64,000 bases of DNA, taken from the NCBI RefSeq assembly GCF_900113965.1, contig NZ_FORI01000009.1, positions 54,466-118,465 on the forward strand. Reading direction: 5' to 3'. Every line of letters starts with the position of its first letter. The stretch's first letter is position 1. The DNA comes from Treponema bryantii. Lineage in GTDB: Bacteria; Spirochaetota; Spirochaetia; Treponematales; Treponemataceae. The notes under the pieces are model-generated. The model searched no databases, was not told the origin of the DNA, and was given only the letters and a program-made list of their open reading frames with translations. Positions 56,001-62,685 of the stretch are shown piece after piece. A program made the position numbers and the translations under genes.

Positions 56001-56560
56001 TTGATCAGTCATCAGAAAACTCTATCTTCAATATCTCTAAGGAAAATGTGTCTGCGTGGGCAAGTGGAAGTCAGGTTAGCTTTATGTTTGGTCTGATGAA
56101 AGACAATAATACACCGGTTAGAATCTACAACAATCCTTATTACGATGTTGCTACAGACAAATTCAATCTTTCTCTGAGTATTCCGGTTCCTCTTTATTGT
56201 CTGCGCATGACAGACACCAGCGATGTCAATACTCTTGATTTGTGGTCATTCAAAATTAAGAGCATAACAAACCAGCGCGGTGGAGTTACAATTCTGAACA
56301 ACGTTATTGATGCAGGCAAGGGAGAAAAAACTGTAATCAAGGTTGATGTCGCAGAAGAAGGCCGCTTAAACGTAATGATTATGACACTGGACGGAAACAT
56401 CATAACTTATCTGAACCGCGGAAATACAAAGCCTGGCGAGTACTATTACACCTGGGACGGTAAAAACAATAACGGTGCGCAAGTAGCCCGCGGTATGTAC
56501 TTTGTACGCGTAGTCGGAAGTGGAATTGATGAGACACGTAAGGTAATGGTTGTTAAATAA
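47021..56560 (+). CDS. Giant secreted repeat protein, 3179 residues
   Basis: Signal peptide 1-32 (ends SAQAA). Three copies of a W-x-G...DW....NW module head the repeat blocks: YHWIGVINSDWHNPQNW at 35, YTWVGTSEDWGTETNW near 565 and YIWLGTTSKDWNTTTNW near 1346, each followed by a run like IIIPV....YP.LS. Between them lie over 2000 Thr/Ser/Asn/Gly-rich residues with short strands (ITFN, TVSG, LTLKG), a likely beta-solenoid. Residues about 2130-3090 are less repetitive with Ig-like segments. The last 75 residues (GRLNVMIMTLDGNIITYL, GEYYYTWDGKNNNGAQVARGMYFVRV) are a FlgD-type Ig fold. No autotransporter barrel. Probably an adhesin or surface-layer protein. Confidence 0.85.
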   Translation: MYNCLQKIKAHFSPKLLAVLTFFMMICVSAQAATYHWIGVINSDWHNPQNWNSPDGFPDIPGQSDDIIIDESISFLPGIEEADDITIKSLTFENSTQTIVIKGKLTVTENFTLSNIDYRSTGTLKTEGTLTVDTPFSNTELSLECENLVASATVECDSIIVSGTSTGAENIIANTQELSDSLIFSGSEDQTYDADGKTFTSIIVNKDGGKLTINGTCNITSFELQKGSETEFGGFPTIGTYSDTTAGGDITFSKGMNIQAGTETEFKTNGTITFGASESTSTTVSGKVIFNGTNQTLITEGTVYTEIVVAENTTLILRSNLTTTGDQIYTGTLEISSNSSSLNSLGVIKFNNNVTGTGSLTVSSAATLADGKTVSPSVVIAETTGAITCSGAAIFGSTLENNGTINVTSSLAADSFSGSGIINLTGETTFLTTTNTSTTTNTVVLTSTNATIKGNFEFAAFDASDASMSGKIISLDADVTTKIKAENLSLKGSDGSLLNLTGTGTFDATTLDVQYLSIGSDVKLDTYTGNLSDKNCEPSAGLTQPDWLSVIHNGWKIKDLSSFIYTWVGTSEDWGTETNWDTGFIPSTNSRIIIPVVADSKKYPVLSDSDCHGGTLSIASGASITLGANNLVLSGTDETGANPANPVLANAGTIIYTGTGRITNNAATPSPINDTAQGTIEYAGTTGGTVTDFGTADYNNLIISGTNWQIDGECTVQNSFSITDGGTCNISNDTSITAESITITDGGSCSVSAETTLKAKNFAFNGSSTNKNLTSSANVNMIFIPATANADVNIPSGIDSSFTFESTGTLHLENDSSGKLVFSDSDTFNVFEYKLNFHSPVILKQDIKVQNSVTAAESITAGDTSGTSALIFQGSGEIEFNPTTDKTYQNITINDTGCSLTVNNNGYTITNCTITNATATTFDGTPTITNLSDATTAGNITFNNGANITNAVSLETTGNTTVKGNISAASFSAKNLVAGDTATIDTSTGTQTYTTINGTNESEELTLKGSSITLNGNVGENIKLAKLIIDGTTSIDANCSITADEFDFSGNISGTDKNLTITTANLKSTIAVAGTAEISLNQLTLSQATIIGTKNASTLSLNIPKILGTSTLTFDENATQITLKDGIEVNPNIINKRNVICNGAATFNGTFTNTSGSLTGDQTTGKTLTFVKKYSGTSATLIAAKSTSETNGITIFQDEVDLSDTTFTASAGTVILSGATTPASQLLTTKNDGNTQFYNLTINGNVTFATSNKIGTLTATGLGGKKITFTAGTSQIVTSMTLKGTDEDNKLWLTSTGNWNISCTNEPELKFLRVDNSTNNSANTNFVAFKSTDAGNNSNWFFPDMKYIWLGTTSKDWNTTTNWKDEVIPTKGATIEIPVSTADNYPNLSSLTEDLDLNTSLTTPSGTVPYNATITVFPGAEFDLSNRKITVGEIINNGLIKLNGNSADQISGTTTKGTEAGATPTIEYTGTGTETHFVWDDDNDTSNGRQYTNLILNRAGAEVTENLEVSNELTISATTSIATGNSISAKGDVTSTANISGIGKLIFTGTQVQEFNAGGKSYSNIEKIGNSSLTINEGFNTITTFTNPSGSGNIIFNVCGTITNDVTFATTGNISITGTPTAMSFGGAFTHTNGSTTITGTVNAASVSLAAASLKGLISTSGTQTYSGAVTLTDDLELKNTALATGTAINFSTEASTITGDHTLTINIPATTDASFNGIIGNTTLHPSISILSARNTTFEKSVICDTLNVTSGTKTQFNNSATITTLTDISTSGEFHFNAGGSIAAFDGQTFNTSSLVSFGNDSTDSFIIGSATGDKKSLTHTAGNTKITGTLTAADISLDTTELTGTIIGTDVSLGTTTGGPMTIKNSGLFKLNDTKTLTFTTSFTQNGTGNSILGGSFGSDAGTGNASFETNVQLNSTSAANFGDSDDIISITKNLIITCGAGITIKGETSVSGNLVMYNGAVTADANINVTKDILILGNAYSETDSTTGITDEYSYTANRTALGWSTANYTATALPDGSALPATTAYSATLSVSTGKTISAGKNFYANGTNLSRATGSDKWHLRIPDLTDPSNGYAEAYFTKITDCKVICNDGTEDGSKAKLITLDDTNSASEKSTNSNVDFDEFKIINAYTVRDNTIYVEFNRPIRYQPLAYGNTGPLHYSDRSFTGIFSDPDCTTPIPQNLTTEHFFIKADGAWNTDASGSDAGTNGSSDRNGIHHDTKPYLDFPRALTGNNFILTDIWGKRLNNYSPRANGSAYTTVADKTGPVLWTVRTGQELHDTYDTATGEASQHSYDSHNFLEFRYSEPVDIGSGAETIAAYNPPTDPSHTPNLVENIQVTDTLGAITGNITSAASTLTFAGLAKITAPEGSTLRLYTGSNGAANKYVNALYRPDEYSIRLSIAGWTDGTVTDYTGNVYKKWPGYIEAASQFTGAKAKALASTNTLVTDQIGNNQIEYAEGSRIEPTVRSDSLDESGVNTVALLPTSPDLYSKWDISSPVFTPLRHSKETAWGRDTMSEAIGNTDGTGSTLDRIDFHFFDNTPSYTTSGADADLAEWFTEIGWCTPGSEASKANLYDNTYTYCADIVGGARQFDSDPTRRTTGGIRFSTKAGISTAFRYSTNSNNTSPSTNFLTGIANIHTTIVSQLFTGSSTPMRPANDPDGLYLGLGLTDTNLSVETTFSFSYNDSLGYLTDLAGNRLRDKVSKTIDRTPPSFDIILSPIDSKAIYIFFVKQIVTQSSKIKFQDDAGQDKYQIDPNFPEFNYLMPRCFRIISIDDNGNAVVSSENQINTAVPAEVVSEFSNDSFTCIKLTTTKDINIENLKKLYIQLIMPAEYPQTGTDPLTNNTGSRVTLIQDPLGNYMSMYSAHALSDFAINYVNPLYAYSSDMLDDGVSVMNGLYEEGSWAVHDWNRDQKNYGTLPANHPISIIADTKGDEKIRLYLSPAPDADTVSHQINQDFKIDFRIWFPNLTDGLFRAFAAANNSNYIYTDGSLVDQSSENSIFNISKENVSAWASGSQVSFMFGLMKDNNTPVRIYNNPYYDVATDKFNLSLSIPVPLYCLRMTDTSDVNTLDLWSFKIKSITNQRGGVTILNNVIDAGKGEKTVIKVDVAEEGRLNVMIMTLDGNIITYLNRGNTKPGEYYYTWDGKNNNGAQVARGMYFVRVVGSGIDETRKVMVVK

Positions 56561-56568
56561 GTGTGTGC

Positions 56569-56597
56569 TTGCCGACCGCTTAAAAATCATCTATAAT
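56569..56597 (+). promoter_or_regulatory. PilZ gene promoter, leaderless
   Basis: TTGCCG (56569-56574), 17-base spacer, TATAAT (56592-56597). Six bases then lead to the ATG at 56604, so the expected start is the A of the ATG. Confidence 0.75.
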
Positions 56598-56603
56598 AAC
56601 CTA

Positions 56604-56960
56604 ATGGAACAAGAAAACCGACTGCATACAAGGTATGAAGAAATCGGCCGCATTACAGCACCTGAGATTTGTGCACTCCCTGGAATTCTCGATGACATCA
56701 GTTTAAATGGCTGTAAAGTGCATTACTCATTTCCAGTTGTTGTTGATCTGGAAAACGAGTATGAAGTAAAAATTTCTCCATTGCACGGCTCAAACAGTTC
56801 TCCTCTGAATCTTATCTGCAGCCCACAGTGGGTAAATGAACACGGCGGCAGCACATTTATTGGTTTTAAGATTCATTATTCTCCAGACGCACACAAGCTT
56901 GAAAACTTCATTAAGCATCTTGAAACAATCTCAAAGGATGATTTACCTGATATCGTCTGA
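56604..56960 (+). CDS. PilZ-domain c-di-GMP receptor
   Basis: 118 residues from the ATG at 56604. NRLHTRYEEIGRI contains the RxxxR motif, and DISLNGCKV the D-x-S-x-x-G motif, the two parts that hold c-di-GMP. The rest is a single small barrel with a C-terminal helix. The three c-di-GMP phosphodiesterase-type genes in the window suggest the same signalling network. It is followed 15 bases later by the FtsJ-like methyltransferase gene, probably cotranscribed. Confidence 0.88.
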   Translation: MEQENRLHTRYEEIGRITAPEICALPGILDDISLNGCKVHYSFPVVVDLENEYEVKISPLHGSNSSPLNLICSPQWVNEHGGSTFIGFKIHYSPDAHKLENFIKHLETISKDDLPDIV

Positions 56961-56975
56961 AAAACAGAGCACATT

Positions 56976-57944
56976 ATGAATACAAAGAATCTTGCATTTC
57001 TGGCTTTTCCGGAGCAGGCAGAACTTTTGATTTCTGAACTTGCCGGCCGCTTTGGAATTACACAAAAACCAGATAACCGCTACGGCGACCTTTTATATTA
57101 CGAAAATCTTGAACTTTCCGAGGACTCAGGACTTAGTGACAAATGCCTGCCTTATTGGGCTCGCTCCGTTATGCTCGACCCCTTTTTCGTAAAGTTTAAT
57201 TCGATTGGAGAAGCGGCCGCAGAGCTTAAAAAACTACAGCGAAACTGGGCGCCGTATCAGTACACCTGTTTCCGCCGTGCTCAGCTGATTCAGGAAAAAC
57301 TGCCATATATTAATCTTAAAGACAGACAGTTTCCCGTAAAGATTCCTTCATCACCAATGGGACTTTGGACTTTGATTGATGAGCACACAATGATTGCCAG
57401 CGCTTTGACTAACAGTACCCTGCCGGCAGGAACTTTGCATTTTATTGAAGACCACGAAAACCCGCCAAGCCGCGCTTATCTGAAGATTCAGGAATCGCTT
57501 ACAATGGCAAACCTGCTCAATGGAACTGAACTTCCTGGGGCCGGACAGCGTTGTTTTGAAGCAGGAGCCTGCCCTGGCGGATGGACCTGGGTTCTTGTTG
57601 GACTTGGGGCAGAAGTATATGCAGTTGACCGAGCTCCCCTCGCCGATTCACTTATGAATAATCCTCTTGTTACCTTCCAGGCACACGATGCATTTACGCT
57701 CAAGCCGGAAGAACTTGGACAGATAGACTGGGTATTTTCCGATGTAATCTGCTATCCGGAACGCCTTCTGGAATGGATAAACAAATGGCTCTCTTTCAAA
57801 CCGGAAATGAATATGATCTGCACAATCAAAATGCAGGGAGAAATTAACTGGCCGCTGATTCAGCAGTTTGCAGACATTCCGGGCAGCAAAATTGTTCATC
57901 TGAATTACAATAAACACGAATTGACATGGATTCATACTCTCTAA
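56976..57944 (+). CDS. FtsJ/RlmM-type RNA methyltransferase
   Basis: 322 residues. N-terminal part about 1-165 (THUMP-like region of the RlmM group, weakly conserved); Rossmann domain about 170-322. RAYLKIQE supplies the first Lys of the K-D-K-E tetrad, CFEAGACPGGWTWVL is the SAM loop, WVFSDVI gives the Asp and CTIKMQGE the second Lys. This pattern fits 2'-O-methylation of ribose in 23S rRNA (RlmM modifies C2498 in E. coli). Identity as true RlmM is uncertain because E. coli RlmM is slightly longer. Confidence 0.82.
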   Translation: MNTKNLAFLAFPEQAELLISELAGRFGITQKPDNRYGDLLYYENLELSEDSGLSDKCLPYWARSVMLDPFFVKFNSIGEAAAELKKLQRNWAPYQYTCFRRAQLIQEKLPYINLKDRQFPVKIPSSPMGLWTLIDEHTMIASALTNSTLPAGTLHFIEDHENPPSRAYLKIQESLTMANLLNGTELPGAGQRCFEAGACPGGWTWVLVGLGAEVYAVDRAPLADSLMNNPLVTFQAHDAFTLKPEELGQIDWVFSDVICYPERLLEWINKWLSFKPEMNMICTIKMQGEINWPLIQQFADIPGSKIVHLNYNKHELTWIHTL

Positions 57945-57992
57945 AGTTAATTAACTTTAACTATTGAAATTCAGAGAAATATCCGATATTAT
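57942..57992 (+). promoter_or_regulatory. Promoter and palindrome of the 55-codon gene
   Basis: TTGAAA (57964-57969), 17-base spacer, TATTAT (57987-57992). The perfect 18-bp palindrome TAAAGTTAATTAACTTTA (57942-57959), beginning at the stop codon of the upstream gene, ends five bases before the -35. Confidence 0.75.
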
Positions 57993-58018
57993 AGTAACTA
58001 TCGAAGGAGAGGAAAACT

Positions 58019-58186
58019 ATGCAAACTTTAAGTGCAAAGAAAGAGGCTTATTACTTAGCTGTAGACAACACTGATTATCCACAGAACATGAAGAAATACA
58101 TCAAGAAATTGATTTCGAACTGTGCATCACCTGAAGAGATTTTTCAGTTAACTCTGTTTTATCTCTACAACTGTCAGACAGCTTAG
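58019..58186 (+). CDS. 55-residue small protein
   Basis: ATG at 58019 with an excellent ribosome site (AAGGAGAGG), own promoter and own terminator. The product starts MQTLSAKKEAYYLAVDNT, has a basic helix (NMKKYIKKLIS), and ends with a hydrophobic, aromatic helix (EEIFQLTLFYLYNC). No signal peptide. All expression signals are strong, so it is very likely a real protein. I do not recognise the family. Confidence 0.8.
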   Translation: MQTLSAKKEAYYLAVDNTDYPQNMKKYIKKLISNCASPEEIFQLTLFYLYNCQTA

Positions 58187-58203
58187 CTTCTACCTCAATT
58201 ATT

Positions 58204-58228
58204 AATCCCGGTAAATCCGGGATTTTTT
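58204..58228 (+). terminator. Intrinsic terminator of the 55-codon gene
   Basis: AATCCCGG (58204-58211) pairs with CCGGGATT (58217-58224), five-base loop, followed by T. It also borders the stop codon of the convergent lipoprotein gene. Confidence 0.85.
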
Positions 58229-59126
58229 ATTTAACCTTAAAACCAAAAGAATTTGCCTGCCGGTGTAAAACCCTATAAGATAAAACACTGCAGCCGTTTA
58301 TACATAGTTCAGAAGAGCCACCACCGTCAAACTCCAAGGCATCGCTACAGCCCATCGCTCGGAAAATCTGACCACACTGGGGGTAAGAAAGCCCCCTGCT
58401 CTTTCCAGGCTTTTCGCCTTCAACTACAAGAAGATATAAAGTTCTGCCATCCGCAGTAATCCCCGCCCCGCTGCGCGAATCGTAGCGGCGGACAAAGTTC
58501 TCCTGAACCTGCCCCTTCTCAAGCACAGTAAAAAAACCGCCAAAGGCATAATCACAATCAAGAAAAGCCTGTGGAGTCTGAGAAAGAACCAGGTTTGCTA
58601 TAAAGCCCTTCGAACTTCTGTTAATAACCAGAGCACTATAAGAATCATGTGGCTGAGAAAGCTCATTCCCCTTATCAATATAAACACCAGAAAGACGGCG
58701 CTTAGAAAAAAGATCAGCCTTGATGTAGGGAGTAAGATTCATAGCAACATTACATTTATTATTTTTTGCAAAAGCCTTTGTTGATATGCTCTTAAAAACA
58801 TAAGGCTCGTGAATATCACCTTTAATATATTTTTCTTCTACAAAATCTGAATCTGGAAATGTAAGAATTTCCAGTCCCTCAGTCTCAAGTTGAATTCGTA
58901 CAGCATGATAAATTACCGGGAAGTCCGAATTTTCAAAATCAAAAAAAGCGATTCCTGGACAGACCTCCTGCCATATAAAATCATCTGGAATATAAGAAGA
59001 AGGTGGAAAAAAAACTTCTTCTTCCTCAGCAGTTAAAACTGAATTTTGCAGACTGGCACAAGCAGAAAAAATAAAAAGAAAACAAAAAGAAATTAATACA
59101 ATAAATTTTCTTAAAAGCTTATTCAT
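58227..59126 (-). CDS. Phosphodiester glycosidase-like lipoprotein (NAGPA family)
   Basis: 299 residues. Signal with FSAC lipobox (Cys about 23). Residues 55-299 fit the NAGPA family: RSGAGITADGRTLYLLVVEG, SYPQCGQIFRAMGCSDALEFDGGGSSEL and a terminal NSFGFKVK. The eukaryotic relative removes GlcNAc from phosphate; bacterial members act on sugar phosphodiesters at the surface. Its start overlaps the end of the upstream beta-helix gene by eight bases, so the two lipoproteins are translated together. Confidence 0.85.
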   Translation of the reverse strand: MNKLLRKFIVLISFCFLFIFSACASLQNSVLTAEEEEVFFPPSSYIPDDFIWQEVCPGIAFFDFENSDFPVIYHAVRIQLETEGLEILTFPDSDFVEEKYIKGDIHEPYVFKSISTKAFAKNNKCNVAMNLTPYIKADLFSKRRLSGVYIDKGNELSQPHDSYSALVINRSSKGFIANLVLSQTPQAFLDCDYAFGGFFTVLEKGQVQENFVRRYDSRSGAGITADGRTLYLLVVEGEKPGKSRGLSYPQCGQIFRAMGCSDALEFDGGGSSELCINGCSVLSYRVLHRQANSFGFKVK

Positions 59127-60474
59127 CTATACTTTCCAGACCTTTATAAATATTATCCTTTATTGTAATATTTTTTGGATATTTTTGGAAATTTTCTTTA
59201 TACAAAACTTCACCTTTATAATTTCCATTCGATTGAGCAAAAGTATTTCCAGTTATAGTTACATCATCACACTTACTCAATGAAATTATTGTTCCATCAT
59301 TTTTATCTGCATTATCAATAAAAGTATTATTTATAACCCTTACAGAGCGCACAAGTCCACGATTTTCTTCATAACCGCCAATAGCAAGAGCACAATCTTT
59401 ACAGGCATAAACACTGTTATTTTTTACCAGAACATCAAGAGTAGCATAGGCTTCTGAAAGCTGTGCTTCTTCTGCACCAATCTCAATTCCTCCAGAACAA
59501 TGCTCTACTTCATTTTCTAAAATCCTGATATGCTGACCACCATCAGAATAAATTCCATAGGCAGTATCACCATAAGCACTTTCACAGTTTCTAACTTTAT
59601 TACCTGCAATATAAACATATCTTGCAAAATCAAGACCTGGATCCGGGCAATATCCGTAATTACCACCAACATCAATACCTATATTGCCAGTATTATCAAG
59701 AGAGTTCTTTATAATATTAACAAACTCGCAGTTTCCTGTAACTGAAATACATTCTCCCCAGCCAGTAGCCATATTAGAAAAAGAATTATTATAAATCAAA
59801 AGATTATTAATTGAAGATTTAATATTTTCTCCGTTTCCAAAAGCAAGAATTCCATTTGCAACATGGTCTTTCTTTTTAGGCTGTGGAACTTTGATTTCTT
59901 TAAATGTACAATTATCAATAATTATATGATTCGATTGAGCTTCTATATGAATGCCCGCTGCATCAAGACCATAAGAATCTACAAATTGCAAAGAAGAAAT
60001 TCTTATATATGAGGCCCCCTGAATCTTAAGCAGAACAAAATTATCTGCTGCACCCTTCCCACTGATGACAGCAGGATTTTCAGATGAATTATTTATATCC
60101 CCAGCTATTGTAATATAAGCTTGTGAATTTCCTTTTAATGTCTCTGGTATTATAATTTCTTCACGATAGATGCCCCCTTTTACATAAAGGGTATCACCTG
60201 CAGTAAGAACCTTAAAAGCCTGACTAAAACTTTTAAATGGAGACTGCTCACTTCCATTTCCTTCATTCAAGGCTATTGCTGAAATATAATATTCTTTTCC
60301 CCTTGAAAGCTTTTCACCAGAAAGAATCTTATTTAAAGCAGAAAGAAAATCCTTATCACCATAAAAACTGTTTTCCTGAATTTTCGGCAGAGCTTCTATT
60401 TTACTATCCGAATTACTTGAGCAAGAAAAAACAATGCATAAAGAAAAGAAAACAAAAAAGGAAATACGTTTCAT
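59119..60474 (-). CDS. Right-handed beta-helix lipoprotein, polysaccharide lyase-like
   Basis: 451 residues. Lipobox FSCS (Cys about 18). Residues 65-110 carry the entry motif of PL9-like and DUF1565 proteins (GSEQSPFKSFSQAFKVLTAGDTLYVKGG); 120-440 hold at least ten beta-helix rungs (IIIDNCTFKEI, LLIYNNSF, VYIAGNKV, IRILENEV, VRVINNTF, VTITGNTF). It could cut pectin or another acidic glycan, but catalytic residues are not certain. GAGGT precedes the ATG. A terminator sits just upstream with no room for a promoter after it. Confidence 0.8.
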   Translation of the reverse strand: MKRISFFVFFSLCIVFSCSSNSDSKIEALPKIQENSFYGDKDFLSALNKILSGEKLSRGKEYYISAIALNEGNGSEQSPFKSFSQAFKVLTAGDTLYVKGGIYREEIIIPETLKGNSQAYITIAGDINNSSENPAVISGKGAADNFVLLKIQGASYIRISSLQFVDSYGLDAAGIHIEAQSNHIIIDNCTFKEIKVPQPKKKDHVANGILAFGNGENIKSSINNLLIYNNSFSNMATGWGECISVTGNCEFVNIIKNSLDNTGNIGIDVGGNYGYCPDPGLDFARYVYIAGNKVRNCESAYGDTAYGIYSDGGQHIRILENEVEHCSGGIEIGAEEAQLSEAYATLDVLVKNNSVYACKDCALAIGGYEENRGLVRSVRVINNTFIDNADKNDGTIISLSKCDDVTITGNTFAQSNGNYKGEVLYKENFQKYPKNITIKDNIYKGLESIDE

Positions 60475-60491
60475 GTCTGACCTCTTAATCT

Positions 60492-60522
60492 AAAAAAAAT
60501 CCCGCCCAAATCTGAGCGGGAT
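60492..60522 (-). terminator. Intrinsic terminator between pckG and the beta-helix gene
   Basis: AATCCCGCCCA (60499-60509) pairs with TGAGCGGGATT (60513-60523 region, one mismatch); the minus strand then reads eight T. The ribosome site of the next gene follows directly. Confidence 0.8.
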
Positions 60523-60540
60523 TGCATAATATCGTCTCAA

Positions 60541-60602
60541 TGGATTGCCACGTCGCTGCGCTCCTCGCAATGACAGTCATTGCGAGCGTAGCGAAGCAAT
60601 CC
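60541..60602. repeat. Dispersed palindromic repeat after pckG
   Basis: TGGATTGCCACGTCGCTGCG ... TAGCGAAGCAATCCA, with the halves meeting at CAATGACAGTCATTG. Same family as 18194 and 24397. It lies between the pckG stop and the terminator. Confidence 0.8.
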
Positions 60603-60615
60603 ACATTATCAAGAA

Positions 60616-62466
60616 CTATGCCTTGTTGAGGCGTGACTCGAGGTCATCGAGAATTGCAGACAATTCCTTTGGAAGGTGCTTACCGAACTTAGGATAATGG
60701 TTTTCACGAATATCCTTAACCTCTTTCTTCCATCCTTCAACATCAACCTTGAGGATTTCTGGAAGAGTCTTCTTGTAGCAGTCAGCAAGACCATCAGTAT
60801 TGATAGCGCCTTCTTTTGGCATATATCCGATTGGAGTATCAACACAGTTATCAACACCGTCACAGCGGTCGAAAATCCACTGGAGAACACGGCTGTTGTC
60901 ACCGTATCCTGGCCACATGAATCCACCTGGAAGGTCAGCATTGTTTTCGTCCTTGCGGAACCAGTTAACGTAGAAGATCTTAGGAAGCTTGTCCTGATCA
61001 GCCTTAGCACCTACGTCAATCCAGTGCTGGAAGTAGTCACCCATGTTGTATCCACAGAATGGGAGAATAGCAAATGGGTCACGGCGGATCTTACCAACTT
61101 CAGCAGCGTTGATTGTAGAAGCAGCTGTGATTTCTGAACCTACGATAGATCCAAGGAATACACCGTGGTTCCAGCTGCGTGCCTGATGTACGAGAGGTAC
61201 AGTTGAAGGGCGGCGACCACCAAAGAGGATAGCAGAAATAGGTACACCTTCTGGAGATTCCCAGTCAGATGCGATACATGGACACTGCTTAGCAGGAGCT
61301 GTAAAGCGTGCATTTGGATGAGCAAATTCTTCACCCTTAGGAGACTTGTCCTTAGGAAGAGCATCACGAGTATTTCCCTTCCAGTCAACAAGCTTACCCT
61401 TTGCAGGATATCCGATTCCTTCCCACCATACATCACCGTCTTCAGTAAGAGCACAGTTAGTATAGATAGTATTCTTTTCAGCAGAAATAAGAGCGTTCTT
61501 GTTAGATTCAGCAGAAGTTCCTGGAGCAACTCCGAAGAAACCAGCTTCTGGGTTGATAGCGTAGAGACGTCCGTCTTTTCCAAACTTCATCCATGCAATA
61601 TCATCACCTACAGTTTCAACCTTCCATCCTGGGATAGTAGGAATCAACATAGCGAGGTTTGTTTTACCACAAGCACTTGGGAAAGCACCTGTTACATATT
61701 TTACTTGGCCCTTAGGGTTTGTGAGCTTAAGAATAAGCATGTGTTCTGCAAGCCATCCCTCTTCACGAGCGATAACAGTTGCAATACGAAGAGCGAAACA
61801 CTTCTTACCAAGAAGAGCGTTTCCACCGTATCCAGAACCGTAAGACCAGATGAGGTGCTCTTCTGGGAACTGTGAAATGTATTTGTGCTCAACATCAGCA
61901 CAAGGCCAGATTCCGCCGTCTGTTTCGCCATTGTTGAGTGGCTTACCTACAGAGTGGAGACATGGAACCCAGTCACCGTCAGTACCAACGTACTGCCATA
62001 CCTTTTCACCGGCACGAGTCATGATGTCCATGTTCAATACAACGTATTCAGAGTCTGTAAGCTCAATACCGTATTTAGCAATTGGAGATCCGAGTGGACC
62101 CATGCAGAATGGAATTACATACATTGTACGACCGTGCATACAACCTGTGTAAAGACCCTTCATTGTAGCCTTGAGTTCAACTGGGTCAATCCAGTGGTTT
62201 GTAGGACCAGCATCTTCTTCCTTCTTAGAAGAGATGAAAGTTCTTGATTCAACACGAGCAACGTCGCTTGGAAGAGAACGGAACAAGAAACAGTTCTCTT
62301 TTGCCTTCAAAGGTGTAGCCAAACCAGCATCTACACACTTTTTCATAAGGCGGTCATATTCAGCTGTAGAACCGTCAACAACAACAACTTCGTCTGGTTC
62401 ACACATCTTAACACATTCTTCGATCCATGCTTTAATTCCAGCATGTTTAATGTCAGATACGTTCAT
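60616..62466 (-). CDS. pckG: GTP-dependent phosphoenolpyruvate carboxykinase
   Basis: 616 residues, the GTP-enzyme length. [22 protein letters not shown], kinase loop [28 protein letters not shown] with the metal ligands, and [12 protein letters not shown] for the guanine side are all intact. In fermentative gut bacteria this enzyme often runs toward oxaloacetate, fixing CO2 on the way to succinate, but the direction cannot be read from sequence. TAGGAG precedes the ATG; the leader also holds CTTGTA/TACAAG arms at 62484-62504. Confidence 0.97.
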   Translation of the reverse strand: MNVSDIKHAGIKAWIEECVKMCEPDEVVVVDGSTAEYDRLMKKCVDAGLATPLKAKENCFLFRSLPSDVARVESRTFISSKKEEDAGPTNHWIDPVELKATMKGLYTGCMHGRTMYVIPFCMGPLGSPIAKYGIELTDSEYVVLNMDIMTRAGEKVWQYVGTDGDWVPCLHSVGKPLNNGETDGGIWPCADVEHKYISQFPEEHLIWSYGSGYGGNALLGKKCFALRIATVIAREEGWLAEHMLILKLTNPKGQVKYVTGAFPSACGKTNLAMLIPTIPGWKVETVGDDIAWMKFGKDGRLYAINPEAGFFGVAPGTSAESNKNALISAEKNTIYTNCALTEDGDVWWEGIGYPAKGKLVDWKGNTRDALPKDKSPKGEEFAHPNARFTAPAKQCPCIASDWESPEGVPISAILFGGRRPSTVPLVHQARSWNHGVFLGSIVGSEITAASTINAAEVGKIRRDPFAILPFCGYNMGDYFQHWIDVGAKADQDKLPKIFYVNWFRKDENNADLPGGFMWPGYGDNSRVLQWIFDRCDGVDNCVDTPIGYMPKEGAINTDGLADCYKKTLPEILKVDVEGWKKEVKDIRENHYPKFGKHLPKELSAILDDLESRLNKA

Positions 62467-62606
62467 GAAAAACTCCTATGAGCCTTGTACCACACAGATA
62501 CAAGACCAATTTCTGTATATAAAAAGCCTCTCCAAGAAACCTCTTATACCAACATATAATTTAACGATTTCTTAATTTGAATTCAATAGTAAAGATTACA
62601 AATTAG

Positions 62607-62634
62607 AAGGAAGGGAGGAGTCCCTCCCTGCGCT
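62607..62634. repeat. Short palindromic repeat upstream of the IS
   Basis: AAGGAAGGGAGGAGTCCCTC continuing CCTGCGCTCC is a small relative of the GC-rich palindrome at 19381. It sits about 15 bases before the insertion sequence end. Confidence 0.5.
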
Positions 62635-62685
62635 CCAAAGTCTGAACTGAACCCCAAAAGTTGGACACTTTTGGAGGTATAAAAT

